Notes under the pieces: model-generated
Told to the model about the DNA's origin: nothing
What the model saw: the letters and a program-made list of their open reading frames with translations, nothing else
The model's database searches: none
NCBI GenBank assembly: GCA_017960585.1
Contig: JAGCYX010000013.1
Span: 1-55,418 of the forward strand
Direction: 5' to 3'
DNA length: 55,418 nt
Source of the DNA: Bacteroidales bacterium
GTDB taxonomy: Bacteria; Bacteroidota; Bacteroidia; Bacteroidales; UBA932
Translations under genes and position numbers: made by a program
Part shown: positions 1 to 8,136 of the stretch, piece by piece
Layout of the letters: each line of letters opens with the position of its first letter
Position numbering within the stretch: the stretch's first letter is position 1

Positions 1-199
1 CAAGTGGCAATAGTCTTTTTTCGGAGACTTCGCCTCCGCAAGTCAAAGTCCGTTTTTGTACCGGCTACGTGGAAGTAAGTACCGAAGACTTTGAACCACA
101 TTTGAACCACGCATCGTGTAACTCATTAATAATCAACGGATTTATTATTCCGCATCGGAAAGTAGCTCAAGCTCGGTCAAACTCACTGAAACTATCTGT

Positions 200-403
200 A
201 TTTTAGGGTTTCTTCTATAAGTCGCTGAAACAGGTGCATCGACCCAGGTGGAATTCACACTCACCAAGGAGGGCCTGTCCTACTATTGTCACGATCTCCC
301 GTGGGTTTGCGAGTCCGGAGACTTAGAAATCATGATCGGCCCTAACAGCCGGATCGCAATAACCGATTTTTTGGAGTTGGCAGTCAAACTGAATTGTGCT
401 CCA
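200..403 (+). pseudogene. Decayed C-terminal fragment of a GH3 beta-glucosidase
   Basis: The frame containing the GTG at 248 reads through a stretch that matches the fibronectin-III-like C-terminal domain of GH3 glycosidases: LGF, then TGASTQVEFTLT, LSYY, DLPWVCESGDLEIMIGPNSR. In intact GH3 proteins this follows the catalytic domains and ends the protein. Here an in-frame TAA at 218-220 interrupts the domain between the LGF and VAETG parts, and no GH3 catalytic domain lies upstream in the window. I read it as a remnant. The rest of 1-500 is AT-richer than its surroundings and holds no other gene I can support. Confidence 0.6.
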
Positions 404-500
404 ATTCATCCAATTCGGATCTGGAATTCTTTTGACAAGGCAAGGGCTGCGCTGACGTGTTGTCGGCGCAGCCATCTGTGTGAACCAAATCGGTTGATTA

Positions 501-3053
501 TCAGTTCTCAAGCAGGTCCTTGGCCGCGAGGACCAGGAACATATAGTGCGAGGAGCCGCCACCCATCACATATTCGACCTGCTGCCACAGGAACGGGAAT
601 ACCAGCAGCTCGGGGAAGTCGGGACGGATCAACGCAGTGCCGGACACGGTGCCGCCCGGGACATAGGTCCAGTCGGCCCGGTTGAAGCCGTAGCCGACGG
701 TCGTGGACTGGGCGCCGACGCCACCGGCGAAGGAAGCCTGGTTCAGGCCGGGGTGACGTCCCAGGATGAAGTTGAGCGCATCCAGGACCTGGTCGGGCGC
801 GAAGATGTCCGGATAGGCCTTGGCCAGGAAGAAGTGGCGGTAGCCGAAGGACTGGATGTCCCAGCCGGCGCCCCAGATGCTCGGGCTGTACGGCACGCCG
901 TAAGGAGTCGCGGCGCTCTGCCGGTCGAGCTGGTCACGATACTTCAAGAGGGCATCGCGGAAGGCGGCGCACTGTTTCTTATACTTCTTGTTTCCCTCCA
1001 TCTGTTTCTCGATGCGGGTCATGTACCAGGCGCAGTTGGAGGCGGAGGCCACGACGGCGTCCCAATTGTTAACGATGAAGTCCCAATACTGCTGCTCGCC
1101 GGTCGTGATGTAGAGCTCGACGGCCAGTTGCATCTTGGTTATCGGGCCACCGCTCACGCGGCCGCCACGTCCGACGACCGCGGCAGGCACCTCGGTCTCG
1201 GCAAAGATCTTCTTGGCGACTTCGACACAGCGGTCTGCAAGCGCGTCGTTCAGGCCGCGCAACGCGCGGGCGGAAGCGGCGACATTGGCCGCGACAGTGA
1301 CGCCGTTACCGGTGTCGGGATAGATCCAGCGGTCGTCCTCATTACCAAAGACCCCGTCCGTAGCATAGGAAGGATCGCCGAGGGTAGCGTACTGACGGAG
1401 CGTATTGGTGATGATACCACGGGAGAAATGGCCGCCCAGCGCATCATAGCAGGCGATGACGTGCAGCATACCGTGCTCGATCTGCTGCTGGATATCGTTC
1501 TTGCCGTCAGGCTCGTGAATCTCGACGATATGCTTCTCCTGGTCGATAGCGGTCGCGTCGATTTCCGGGTGGAAATGCTCGTAGGCCATCGTCAGGATGT
1601 AGCACTCGCCGGGAGTGGTTTGGCGGACATCGTCATCGCCGGCATCGTGCCACCCACCGATATTCACGCCGGGGACCGGCTCGTGCGCCTGGATGGAAGT
1701 CGGGTTGCTCGCCAGAGCATAACCGTCGATATGGTTTCCGAGCGGGGCCATCTGGGCGTCGTCCATATGGCAGAAGTTATGCCAGACCTTGTATTTGTCG
1801 GCGACCCGCATATGGCACATCTGGTAAGGCAGGAAGTACTCGATGACAGGCTGCCATACGCCTCTGTCGTACACGTCGGGGGCGATGCGGAAAATCGGGG
1901 ATGTGCTGGAACCGTACTTGAGGGCATAGAGTCCCTCTTGCTCGATTTCGGTGAAGTCCACCTTGAGATAGTTGTAGCGGAGGAACTCACCCTCCCAAGG
2001 CACGGCAGGATAATTCTTGACGAAATGTTCGCCATCGGCATCATAGCGGACGAGGGTGGCGCCCACGAGCGGCGCGTCGCGGCGGTCGGTCTCGATGATG
2101 GCGACCTTGCTCTGGTTCGGCAAATAACCGACCTGGGAAGTCTGGACGACGGCAGGATAGGTCCAGCCGGGGACGACGTTCGGCTCGATATACCACTGGA
2201 CGGCGCCCTTGGTCGCGCCGGCGGGGATCTCGGAACGGACGACGAACCAACCGTTAGTGTGGTTCATCCGGCCGTCATAGAGCTTGAGGTCAGCGCCGTT
2301 GAGGCTCTTGATCGTCAGGCGGCTGTACGGATCGTCGGGACGGGAGGTGAAGGACTTGCCCACGGCATAGGGCTCGGCGATGACCGCATCGGCGGTGTAA
2401 GGACTGTAACCCTTGTCGATCAGGTGCTTGATGTCGGCGCCAAGGGCACGCTCCGGCTTGAAATCCCCTAAGCTGAGATCTACGTAGCTTTTCTGCTCGA
2501 TGACCGGAGAGTTGGGCTGCTGGGGATAGATACCTTGCTTGTTGTCCATAATCCAAGGCTTCCCGAAGAGGTCGCCGGGGAAGAACTCGATATTGAAACC
2601 GGCGCGTCCCAGCAGTTCCTGCGGAACCGGCTTGTCGAGGTCGACGGTCACGAGAAAGCCCTTGCCCTGCGGCTCGAGCGTGACGGTGTAGGTCACCCGA
2701 TAGTCCGGATAGATCATCGGATTGAAGCCGGTGTAATGACGGCTGGAATCCGGGAAGCAGAGGGTGGTGACGATCTTGTCACCATCGATCTTGCGGCCCA
2801 GCTGCTTCGGAACGGGCTGCCACTGACCGGGGGTCGCATCGAAACGGATGTCGCCGTTGCTGGCGATGCGGTGCCCGTTCATCAGCACGGAAATACCCCC
2901 CTGGTGGCCTTCGGGATAGAAGTCATCGAATGCCATCACGTCTACTCCGTCCCGGTTGAAATAGCCGGAGGAGTTGATGTGGAAGTCCTGGGCTCCGAGC
3001 CTTGCGGCGCACAGCAGTGTGACGAGCGTGAGCGATAGTCTTTTCAGTATCAT
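501..3053 (-). CDS. Glycoside hydrolase family 9 protein (endoglucanase-like), secreted
   Basis: An 850-residue protein with an N-terminal signal peptide (MILKRLSLTLVTLLCAARLG, then AQ). About 290 residues of beta-rich N-terminal region follow. A CelD_N-type Ig-like domain begins near VQTSQVGYLPNQSKVA, and a C-terminal alpha/alpha barrel carries the GH9 signature GGWHDAGDDD near residues 463-473. GH9 enzymes are inverting beta-glycanases in which the DAGD aspartates act as base. The proton-donor glutamate expected near the C-terminus is present as QQVEYVMGGG, although the usual NE pair is VE here. It shares its full architecture with the second GH9 at 23948-26476, including the extra N-terminal domain. 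The likely role is extracellular or periplasmic cleavage of plant beta-glucans; the substrate cannot be told from sequence. Confidence 0.88.
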   Translation of the reverse strand: MILKRLSLTLVTLLCAARLGAQDFHINSSGYFNRDGVDVMAFDDFYPEGHQGGISVLMNGHRIASNGDIRFDATPGQWQPVPKQLGRKIDGDKIVTTLCFPDSSRHYTGFNPMIYPDYRVTYTVTLEPQGKGFLVTVDLDKPVPQELLGRAGFNIEFFPGDLFGKPWIMDNKQGIYPQQPNSPVIEQKSYVDLSLGDFKPERALGADIKHLIDKGYSPYTADAVIAEPYAVGKSFTSRPDDPYSRLTIKSLNGADLKLYDGRMNHTNGWFVVRSEIPAGATKGAVQWYIEPNVVPGWTYPAVVQTSQVGYLPNQSKVAIIETDRRDAPLVGATLVRYDADGEHFVKNYPAVPWEGEFLRYNYLKVDFTEIEQEGLYALKYGSSTSPIFRIAPDVYDRGVWQPVIEYFLPYQMCHMRVADKYKVWHNFCHMDDAQMAPLGNHIDGYALASNPTSIQAHEPVPGVNIGGWHDAGDDDVRQTTPGECYILTMAYEHFHPEIDATAIDQEKHIVEIHEPDGKNDIQQQIEHGMLHVIACYDALGGHFSRGIITNTLRQYATLGDPSYATDGVFGNEDDRWIYPDTGNGVTVAANVAASARALRGLNDALADRCVEVAKKIFAETEVPAAVVGRGGRVSGGPITKMQLAVELYITTGEQQYWDFIVNNWDAVVASASNCAWYMTRIEKQMEGNKKYKKQCAAFRDALLKYRDQLDRQSAATPYGVPYSPSIWGAGWDIQSFGYRHFFLAKAYPDIFAPDQVLDALNFILGRHPGLNQASFAGGVGAQSTTVGYGFNRADWTYVPGGTVSGTALIRPDFPELLVFPFLWQQVEYVMGGGSSHYMFLVLAAKDLLEN

Positions 3054-3130
3054 GGAGATTAATAGGTTATGGAAGATGGATTTATTCGGAAAAGTATTTT
3101 ACTTACAGGAAGATAGCTTTAATGTCCAAA

Positions 3131-3138
3131 CAAATGTA
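3131..3138 (-). promoter_or_regulatory. Bacteroidetes -7 box upstream of the GH9 gene
   Basis: The minus strand reads TACATTTG, which fits TAnnTTTG, about 77 nt before the ATG at 3053. No clear TTG -33 element is seen at the expected distance. Confidence 0.45.
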
Positions 3139-3367
3139 ATGAATCTATTTGATGATTGAAAATCTTAAATGATTATATTTGTACACGATAAACACCACGG
3201 ACACAAGTTCTGACGTGAAGGCGACCATGCGTTCAAGACATTAAAAGGCGTTCTGGGCGACCACCTCCAATTCTTCAGTGCCGGATTGCAAATCCTTCTG
3301 TAACGGATATTAATATTTGAAAACTCGGATGGTTCAAAGCGACAGGATCAGCGCAAGTTCAAGCACG
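3139..3367. other. Non-coding gap between the GH9 and metalloprotease genes
   Basis: A plus-strand TATATTTG box lies at 3174-3181, but no convincing gene follows it. A short open stretch from 3214 to the TAA at 3301 could encode about 29 residues (GDHAFKTLKGVLGDHLQF and onward). It looks like the tail of a decayed gene, but I cannot name its family. Confidence 0.3.
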
Positions 3368-4201
3368 TTATCGCTGCCTGAGCCGGCTGGACGGCAGAAG
3401 GCTGCGATACCAGGATTCTTCCCTGTCGGAAAGCCCCATAAGCCAGGCCGAGAAGGGCCCGATGTTCAGGTCATTGATGTTCTGGCTGGTCCGGTGCATG
3501 ATGTCGTTGGGAAAGTACTGACGGGCCACCGCTTCGGTCTGTGCTGACTGGGCGAAAGTGGCATACAGGTCATCCGCTCCGAAGACATGGCATATTTCGT
3601 GAGCGATGCTGGACGAATACTGCTCGCGGCCGTCGGAATACTGCATATAATACATAACACCTTCCACGAAATAGCGTTCCCTGTCATAGACGCTGTCGTA
3701 TACCATTGCGTAGGAGCGGCCCGGTTTGTCGGCCACGACCATCACCAAGGACGACTGGCAATCCGTGTTGGATTGCACCCATCGATGGAACTCCATCGGG
3801 GACCGGTATCCGATGGCAGCAAGCGCCACCGACACCCAGTCGGTACGTTCGTTGCCCACACCGGCTCCAGCGACGATATAGTCCACATAGACAGCCGGGG
3901 AAAGGCCGTAATACCCGCCGGAGAAAGAGATCTGTTTACCATACCGTGCGGCTTGTCTCTGCAGCCAGTTCTCGGCCTCATACAATTTGCGAAACCACGC
4001 GTCGGTTTCCGCCTTTGTCCAATGGCTTGTATAGTTCCCCTGCGATGTTTCCGACAGGAAAACGGTCAGCACATAGATTTTCCCCTCCAACCAGGCCGCA
4101 CTCCCCTGCCCGCAGCAGGCGATCTGCTTATTACCGCCCTGTCCGGACAAGGACGGGGCGAGCGCGACAAGAAGCACGAGTGTCAGTATCAGATTACGCA
4201 T
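3368..4201 (-). CDS. Secreted zinc metallopeptidase (HExxHxxGxxD type)
   Basis: A 277-residue protein with a signal peptide (MRNLILTLVLLVALAPSLSG). It carries the zinc-site motif HEICHVFGADD, with H201, E202, H205 and D211 in the metzincin HExxHxxGxxH/D spacing. About 25 residues later comes NDIMHRTSQ, whose methionine could serve as the Met-turn. The first half has no recognised domain. It is probably an exported endopeptidase; the substrate is unknown. The divergent gene at 4276 starts only 75 nt away, so the two promoters share a short intergenic region. Family assignment rests on these motifs only. Confidence 0.65.
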   Translation of the reverse strand: MRNLILTLVLLVALAPSLSGQGGNKQIACCGQGSAAWLEGKIYVLTVFLSETSQGNYTSHWTKAETDAWFRKLYEAENWLQRQAARYGKQISFSGGYYGLSPAVYVDYIVAGAGVGNERTDWVSVALAAIGYRSPMEFHRWVQSNTDCQSSLVMVVADKPGRSYAMVYDSVYDRERYFVEGVMYYMQYSDGREQYSSSIAHEICHVFGADDLYATFAQSAQTEAVARQYFPNDIMHRTSQNINDLNIGPFSAWLMGLSDREESWYRSLLPSSRLRQR

Positions 4202-4259
4202 ATATTCACAAAGTTAAAGTATATCCGTCTATATTTCATAATAGTCTACGGAAAAAATG

Positions 4260-4267
4260 TATCTTTG
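4260..4267 (+). promoter_or_regulatory. -7 box TATCTTTG, 8 nt from the start codon
   Basis: An exact TAnnTTTG match ends 8 nt before the ATG at 4276, leaving almost no 5' untranslated region. No good TTG -33 element is visible. Confidence 0.6.
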
Positions 4268-4275
4268 TTTCCATT

Positions 4276-4920
4276 ATGAAAAAGAGTGTTATTACCTTCC
4301 TGTCCGCAATTCTTGTCTTCTCGCTGCAGGCAAGTGCGCAGTCCACTTCGGACCTCGGAACCTGGAGCAGCATCCAAATCGTGAAATCCTTCGGTGCACC
4401 GTATGCGATGGCTCGCCTCGAGCACCGTTCCTTTAACAATATCCACAGCACGGAATGCTGGTTCGCCATGGTCGGCGGCGGCTATAACTTCAACTCCTGG
4501 CTCAAGGGAGACCTGAGCTACGAATACTGGAGCATCCCTTCCGTCGGGAATATGATTCAGCACAAGGCCGTCCTGAGTTTCACAGAAACCCTCAAGCGCG
4601 AAGGCCTCGCCGTCGCCATCCGGGAGAAATATGAACTGGCGTACAACCCGGCGACAAAATCCTGCAGCAACACGCTCAGGACCCGTCTCCGCGGGCAATA
4701 CAAAGCTCCGGACAGCATCCTCACCCCTTACGTGATGTACGAGATTTTCGGCAGCCTGGACGGGAAAGGCTGGGTCCGTTCGCTCCACTATGCCGGCACA
4801 GAAATCAACCTCGGAGGCGGCCATTCGCTTGACTTCTTCTACATGTACCACCTCTACGACATGGCCGGAAAAACCGGCGCCAGTCATATCCTGGGCGCCG
4901 GTTACAACTTCGTATTTTAG
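4276..4920 (+). CDS. DUF2490-type outer membrane protein
   Basis: A 214-residue protein with a signal peptide ending near LQASAQ. The rest is a series of amphipathic beta strands (WFAMVGGGYNF, GDLSYEYWSI, VAIREKYELAY, LDFFYMYHLYD) ending in the aromatic YNFVF typical of outer membrane barrels. The pattern (WSSIQIVKSF, then RLEHR) is that of DUF2490 proteins, which are small barrels of unknown function. The start at 4276 is chosen because it begins the signal peptide and follows the promoter box directly. It is convergent with the symporter gene, which ends 9 bp downstream. Confidence 0.7.
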   Translation: MKKSVITFLSAILVFSLQASAQSTSDLGTWSSIQIVKSFGAPYAMARLEHRSFNNIHSTECWFAMVGGGYNFNSWLKGDLSYEYWSIPSVGNMIQHKAVLSFTETLKREGLAVAIREKYELAYNPATKSCSNTLRTRLRGQYKAPDSILTPYVMYEIFGSLDGKGWVRSLHYAGTEINLGGGHSLDFFYMYHLYDMAGKTGASHILGAGYNFVF

Positions 4921-4929
4921 CTTTACAGG

Positions 4930-6510
4930 CTAACCTTTCTCTACGAGTGAAGTGGTGGCGCGGACCGTCACAGTTGTGTCATAGCAGCTGAACATCCGCT
5001 CCACTTCTTCTTTTCTGCTCACCTTGGTAAAGAGGCTGACCACCGGGACGATCACGAGTCCCAGCACCATGGCCAGCACGCCGGCGTTGATCGGCGAAGT
5101 GAAGTACGGGCTGATGAAAGTCTTGCCCGTGAAGGTGCAGTACATACATCCGCACATCACGGCGACGCCTGCGATGAAGGACGCCCAGACCGAAGCCGGC
5201 GTCGTACGCTTCCAGTAGAGGCCGTACAGGAACGGAGCCAGGAAGGCGCCGGCCAGTGCACCCCACGAAATACCCATCAGCTGGGCGATGAACGTGACGG
5301 AACTCTTGGCCTGGATGACGGCCAGGATCGAAGAGACAATGATAAAGAACAGCACCAGCAGGCGGATGCAGAGGAGCTGGCTCTTCTCGTCCAGCCGGCC
5401 ACCCTTGCGGACCTTGGCCACGGCCGGATCGATGATATCCAGCGTCAGCGTGGAGCCGGAAGTGAGCACCAGCGAGGAGAGCGTCGACATGGACGCCGAA
5501 AGCACCAGGATGATGACCACGCCGATCATCAGGTCGGGCAGCGACGCCAGCATGGACGGGACGATGCTGTCATAAACCGGACTGCCGGAAGCCGTATACT
5601 CGATGCACCCGCCATAGAGCCGGCCGAATCCGCCGAGGAAATAGCAGCCGCCCGCCACGATGATGGCGAAGAAAGTGGAGATGATCGTACCCTTGCGGAT
5701 GGCATCTTCATTACGGATGGCGTAGAATTTACCGACCATCTGCGGGAGGCCCCAGGTGCCGAGGGAGGTCAGCAGCACGACGCCCAGCAGATAGATGGGC
5801 TGCGGCCCCAGGAACGACACGAACGCTCCATTCAGCTCGGGCGCGGACTCGGACGGGATCTGCGAGAGGCTCGCCACCGCCGCGGAGAATCCTCCGTTGC
5901 CGTTCAGCACGGAGGCGATTACCGCGCAGATACCGACCAGCATGATGATACCCTGGATGAAATCATTCACCGCCGTTGCCATATAGCCACCGACCAGGAC
6001 ATAAACGCCGGTCAGCACCGCCATACCCAGCACGCAATACAGGTAATCGACGTTGAAGGCCATGCTGAATAACCGGGAAAGACCGTTATACAGCGACGCG
6101 GTGTAAGGAATCAGGAAGATGAACACGATGACGGAAGCGGCGACTTTGAGCGGACCGCTGAAGAAGCGCTTTCCGAAGAAATCGGGCATCGTGGCGCTCT
6201 GCAGATGATGCGTCATTAGACGCGTCCGGCGGCCCAGGATGCGCCAGGCGAGCAACGAGCCGATCAGCGCGTTGCCGATGCCGATCCACGTCGCCGCCAG
6301 GCCATACTTCCAGCCGAACTGTCCGGCATAGCCGACAAAGATGACCGCGGAGAAATAAGAAGTGCCGAAGGCAAACGCGGTTAGCCAGGAGCCGACGTTG
6401 CGGCCACCCAGCACAAAACCCATGACATTGGAAGCGGTCCTGCGGCAATAGATGCCGACGCCGATCATCACGGCAAAGAAAAGGACCAGGAGAATACACT
6501 TTACTAACAT
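4930..6510 (-). CDS. Sodium:solute symporter (SSS family)
   Basis: A 526-residue integral membrane protein with about 13 hydrophobic segments, the usual size for SSS/SLC5 carriers. Typical features are GGRNVGSWLTAFAFGTSYFS after the first helix, the Gly-rich VGGYMATAVNDFIQGIIM region, and LSASMSTLSSLVLTSGSTL in the helix that contributes the sodium site. These carriers move an organic solute inward with sodium across the inner membrane. The substrate cannot be read from the sequence; the pattern resembles PutP- and pantothenate-type members. It stands alone, transcribed toward the DUF2490 gene. Confidence 0.9.
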   Translation of the reverse strand: MLVKCILLVLFFAVMIGVGIYCRRTASNVMGFVLGGRNVGSWLTAFAFGTSYFSAVIFVGYAGQFGWKYGLAATWIGIGNALIGSLLAWRILGRRTRLMTHHLQSATMPDFFGKRFFSGPLKVAASVIVFIFLIPYTASLYNGLSRLFSMAFNVDYLYCVLGMAVLTGVYVLVGGYMATAVNDFIQGIIMLVGICAVIASVLNGNGGFSAAVASLSQIPSESAPELNGAFVSFLGPQPIYLLGVVLLTSLGTWGLPQMVGKFYAIRNEDAIRKGTIISTFFAIIVAGGCYFLGGFGRLYGGCIEYTASGSPVYDSIVPSMLASLPDLMIGVVIILVLSASMSTLSSLVLTSGSTLTLDIIDPAVAKVRKGGRLDEKSQLLCIRLLVLFFIIVSSILAVIQAKSSVTFIAQLMGISWGALAGAFLAPFLYGLYWKRTTPASVWASFIAGVAVMCGCMYCTFTGKTFISPYFTSPINAGVLAMVLGLVIVPVVSLFTKVSRKEEVERMFSCYDTTVTVRATTSLVEKG

Positions 6511-6557
6511 GCAGTAAAGTTAACAAATAGTTTTGATATTCAAAACATCGGAACTAC

Positions 6558-6587
6558 TTGCGTCAGAGCAGAGAATCGTTATCTTTG
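6558..6587 (+). promoter_or_regulatory. Promoter of the metal efflux operon
   Basis: TTG at 6558-6560 and TATCTTTG at 6580-6587 are separated by 19 nt, matching the Bacteroides -33/-7 layout. The box ends 8 nt before the ATG at 6596. Confidence 0.7.
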
Positions 6588-6595
6588 TACCCGCA

Positions 6596-6970
6596 ATGAC
6601 ACGGACCGGACAGATCAGCAGGCTCAGGGGCATGATGACGATGCTTTGCATCGGCATGTTCCTGTTCAGCTACGTCAACGCCACCATGTTCTGGCACGGC
6701 CACAACGTGCAAGGCGTCTGGTTCTATCATTCGCACATCGCCGACCGGGCCCACCGGACGGGACAGACCGACGGCGGCCATACCACGGCGCAACTCATCC
6801 TGATCGAAACGGTCAACCAGGCTGCCTATACGGAGGCCGCCGTACCGGAAATCGCAATCGAACCGGTCCGTCCGGCAGAAACCCGGACGATCGAAACACC
6901 GTCCGTCGTGCAGGATGGCCGTACCCTGGTCATTCATTTCTCCCGCCGCGGCCCGCCAGTACTTGCTTGA
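6596..6970 (+). CDS. Small His-rich membrane or exported protein heading the metal efflux operon
   Basis: A 124-residue protein with one N-terminal hydrophobic segment (MMTMLCIGMFLFSYVNATMF), followed at once by a His cluster: FWHGH, FYHSHIADRAHR, GGH. The tail is low-complexity and Pro/Thr/Glu-rich. The start at 6596 was chosen over an upstream in-frame ATG because it sits just behind the promoter. It is the first gene of an operon with adaptor, RND pump and channel genes. By position and histidine content it may bind or sense the exported metal in the periplasm; this is inference. I do not recognise a named family with certainty. Confidence 0.6.
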   Translation: MTRTGQISRLRGMMTMLCIGMFLFSYVNATMFWHGHNVQGVWFYHSHIADRAHRTGQTDGGHTTAQLILIETVNQAAYTEAAVPEIAIEPVRPAETRTIETPSVVQDGRTLVIHFSRRGPPVLA

Positions 6971-7029
6971 TATCTATGGGGCCATCCCCAGGCCCATTCC
7001 CGAATCATCAAACAAGTAACGCAGAATCA

Positions 7030-8133
7030 ATGAAATATAAGTTGATCGTGCTGATACTCGCAGTATCAGCCCTTTGCGGATGCGGACAACATGCCTCCGA
7101 GCAGGCCGCTTCCGGTCCGTGGTTCACCACGGATGAATACGGGATCACCGTCCTCCCCGAATCGTCCCTCTCCTCCCGTCTGAAACTGGAGCAGGTGGCG
7201 CCGCAAACGATGGACATCCAAATCCGCACCACCGCATCCGTCGATGCGAAACCGGGCAGCGTGGCCGAAATCGGCCTGCCGTTCGGCGGGCGCATCACCC
7301 GTTCGTTCGTCCAGCTGGGCCAGGCCGTACGCCGTGGCCAGGCGCTCTTCGAGGTCAGTTCCTCGGACTATATGGAGGCCGTGAAAGACTATCAGGAAAG
7401 CCGCAGCGCCGCCGATCTGGCCGAGGCCAACCGCCGCCGCAAGGAAACCCTGCATCAGTCGGGCATGCTGTCGGAGCGGGAATGGGAAGAAGTGTGCGCG
7501 GAAGCGCGCAACGCCGCCAATGCCTGCGAGCTTTCCCGCCGCGCCCTGGCGCTCTATCAGGTCGATCCCGCCGAAGTGAAGGTCGGTGAGCCCCTGCGCG
7601 TCGTGTCGCCCATCTCCGGCCGCGTCGTCCGCAACGATCTGGTAATCGGCGGTTTCCTTGCGGAAGACGCCGACGCGCCCATGACCGTGGCGGATCTCGC
7701 CCGCGTCTGGGTGACGGCCCACGTGAAACCTTCGCAGATGAATGGCCTCACCGCCGGGCAGACCGTACAGGTGGAGACCGATGCCGCAGAGACGGTCGCC
7801 GGCCGTATCGTCTATGTGGGCGAACTGCTGGACGAGAAGACGCGCACCCTCCCGGTGGTCATCGAATGCGACAACGCCGCCCGGCTGCTTCGTCCGGGCA
7901 TGTTCGCCACGGCCCTGTTCGACCGGCACGAGGAGCAGTTGCTGACCGTTCCGTCCACGGCCGTATTCCAGGGCGAGAACGGCAAATATGTCTATGTGCA
8001 GGATGCTCCGGGACATTTCGTCAAGAGCCCGGTCCGGGTCGAAAGCCTGGACCAGGAGCAGCTGCAGGTCCTTTCGGGACTGCGTGGCGGAGAGACCATC
8101 ATCGCCGAGGGCGGCATCTATCTGAGCGAATAA
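7030..8133 (+). CDS. RND efflux periplasmic adaptor (CzcB/CusB-like lipoprotein)
   Basis: A 367-residue membrane-fusion protein. It begins with a lipoprotein signal (LCGC, Cys18), then a lipoyl/barrel-sandwich half (GLPFGGRITRSFVQLGQAVRRG), a helical hairpin (EAVKDYQESRSAADLAEANR and on), the second lipoyl half (VVSPISGRVVRNDLVIGGFL), a beta-barrel domain (VETDAAETVAGRIVYVGEL) and a C-terminal permuted domain. It would link the RND pump to the outer membrane channel. The start at 7030 gives the lipoprotein signal. The pump gene begins 3 bp after its stop codon. Confidence 0.9.
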   Translation: MKYKLIVLILAVSALCGCGQHASEQAASGPWFTTDEYGITVLPESSLSSRLKLEQVAPQTMDIQIRTTASVDAKPGSVAEIGLPFGGRITRSFVQLGQAVRRGQALFEVSSSDYMEAVKDYQESRSAADLAEANRRRKETLHQSGMLSEREWEEVCAEARNAANACELSRRALALYQVDPAEVKVGEPLRVVSPISGRVVRNDLVIGGFLAEDADAPMTVADLARVWVTAHVKPSQMNGLTAGQTVQVETDAAETVAGRIVYVGELLDEKTRTLPVVIECDNAARLLRPGMFATALFDRHEEQLLTVPSTAVFQGENGKYVYVQDAPGHFVKSPVRVESLDQEQLQVLSGLRGGETIIAEGGIYLSE

Positions 8134-8136
8134 GGT

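Noticed and set aside
1..199. Possible attachment site or integrase remnant at the left edge (direct repeat TTTGAACCACATTTGAACCAC)
   Set aside because: The repeat is short, no tRNA or recombinase coding sequence adjoins it, and the window starts here, so no second att site can be checked.
546..2471. 641-codon plus-strand frame opposite the GH9 gene
   Set aside because: It is a shadow of a GC-rich gene; composition is unnatural and no motif is present.
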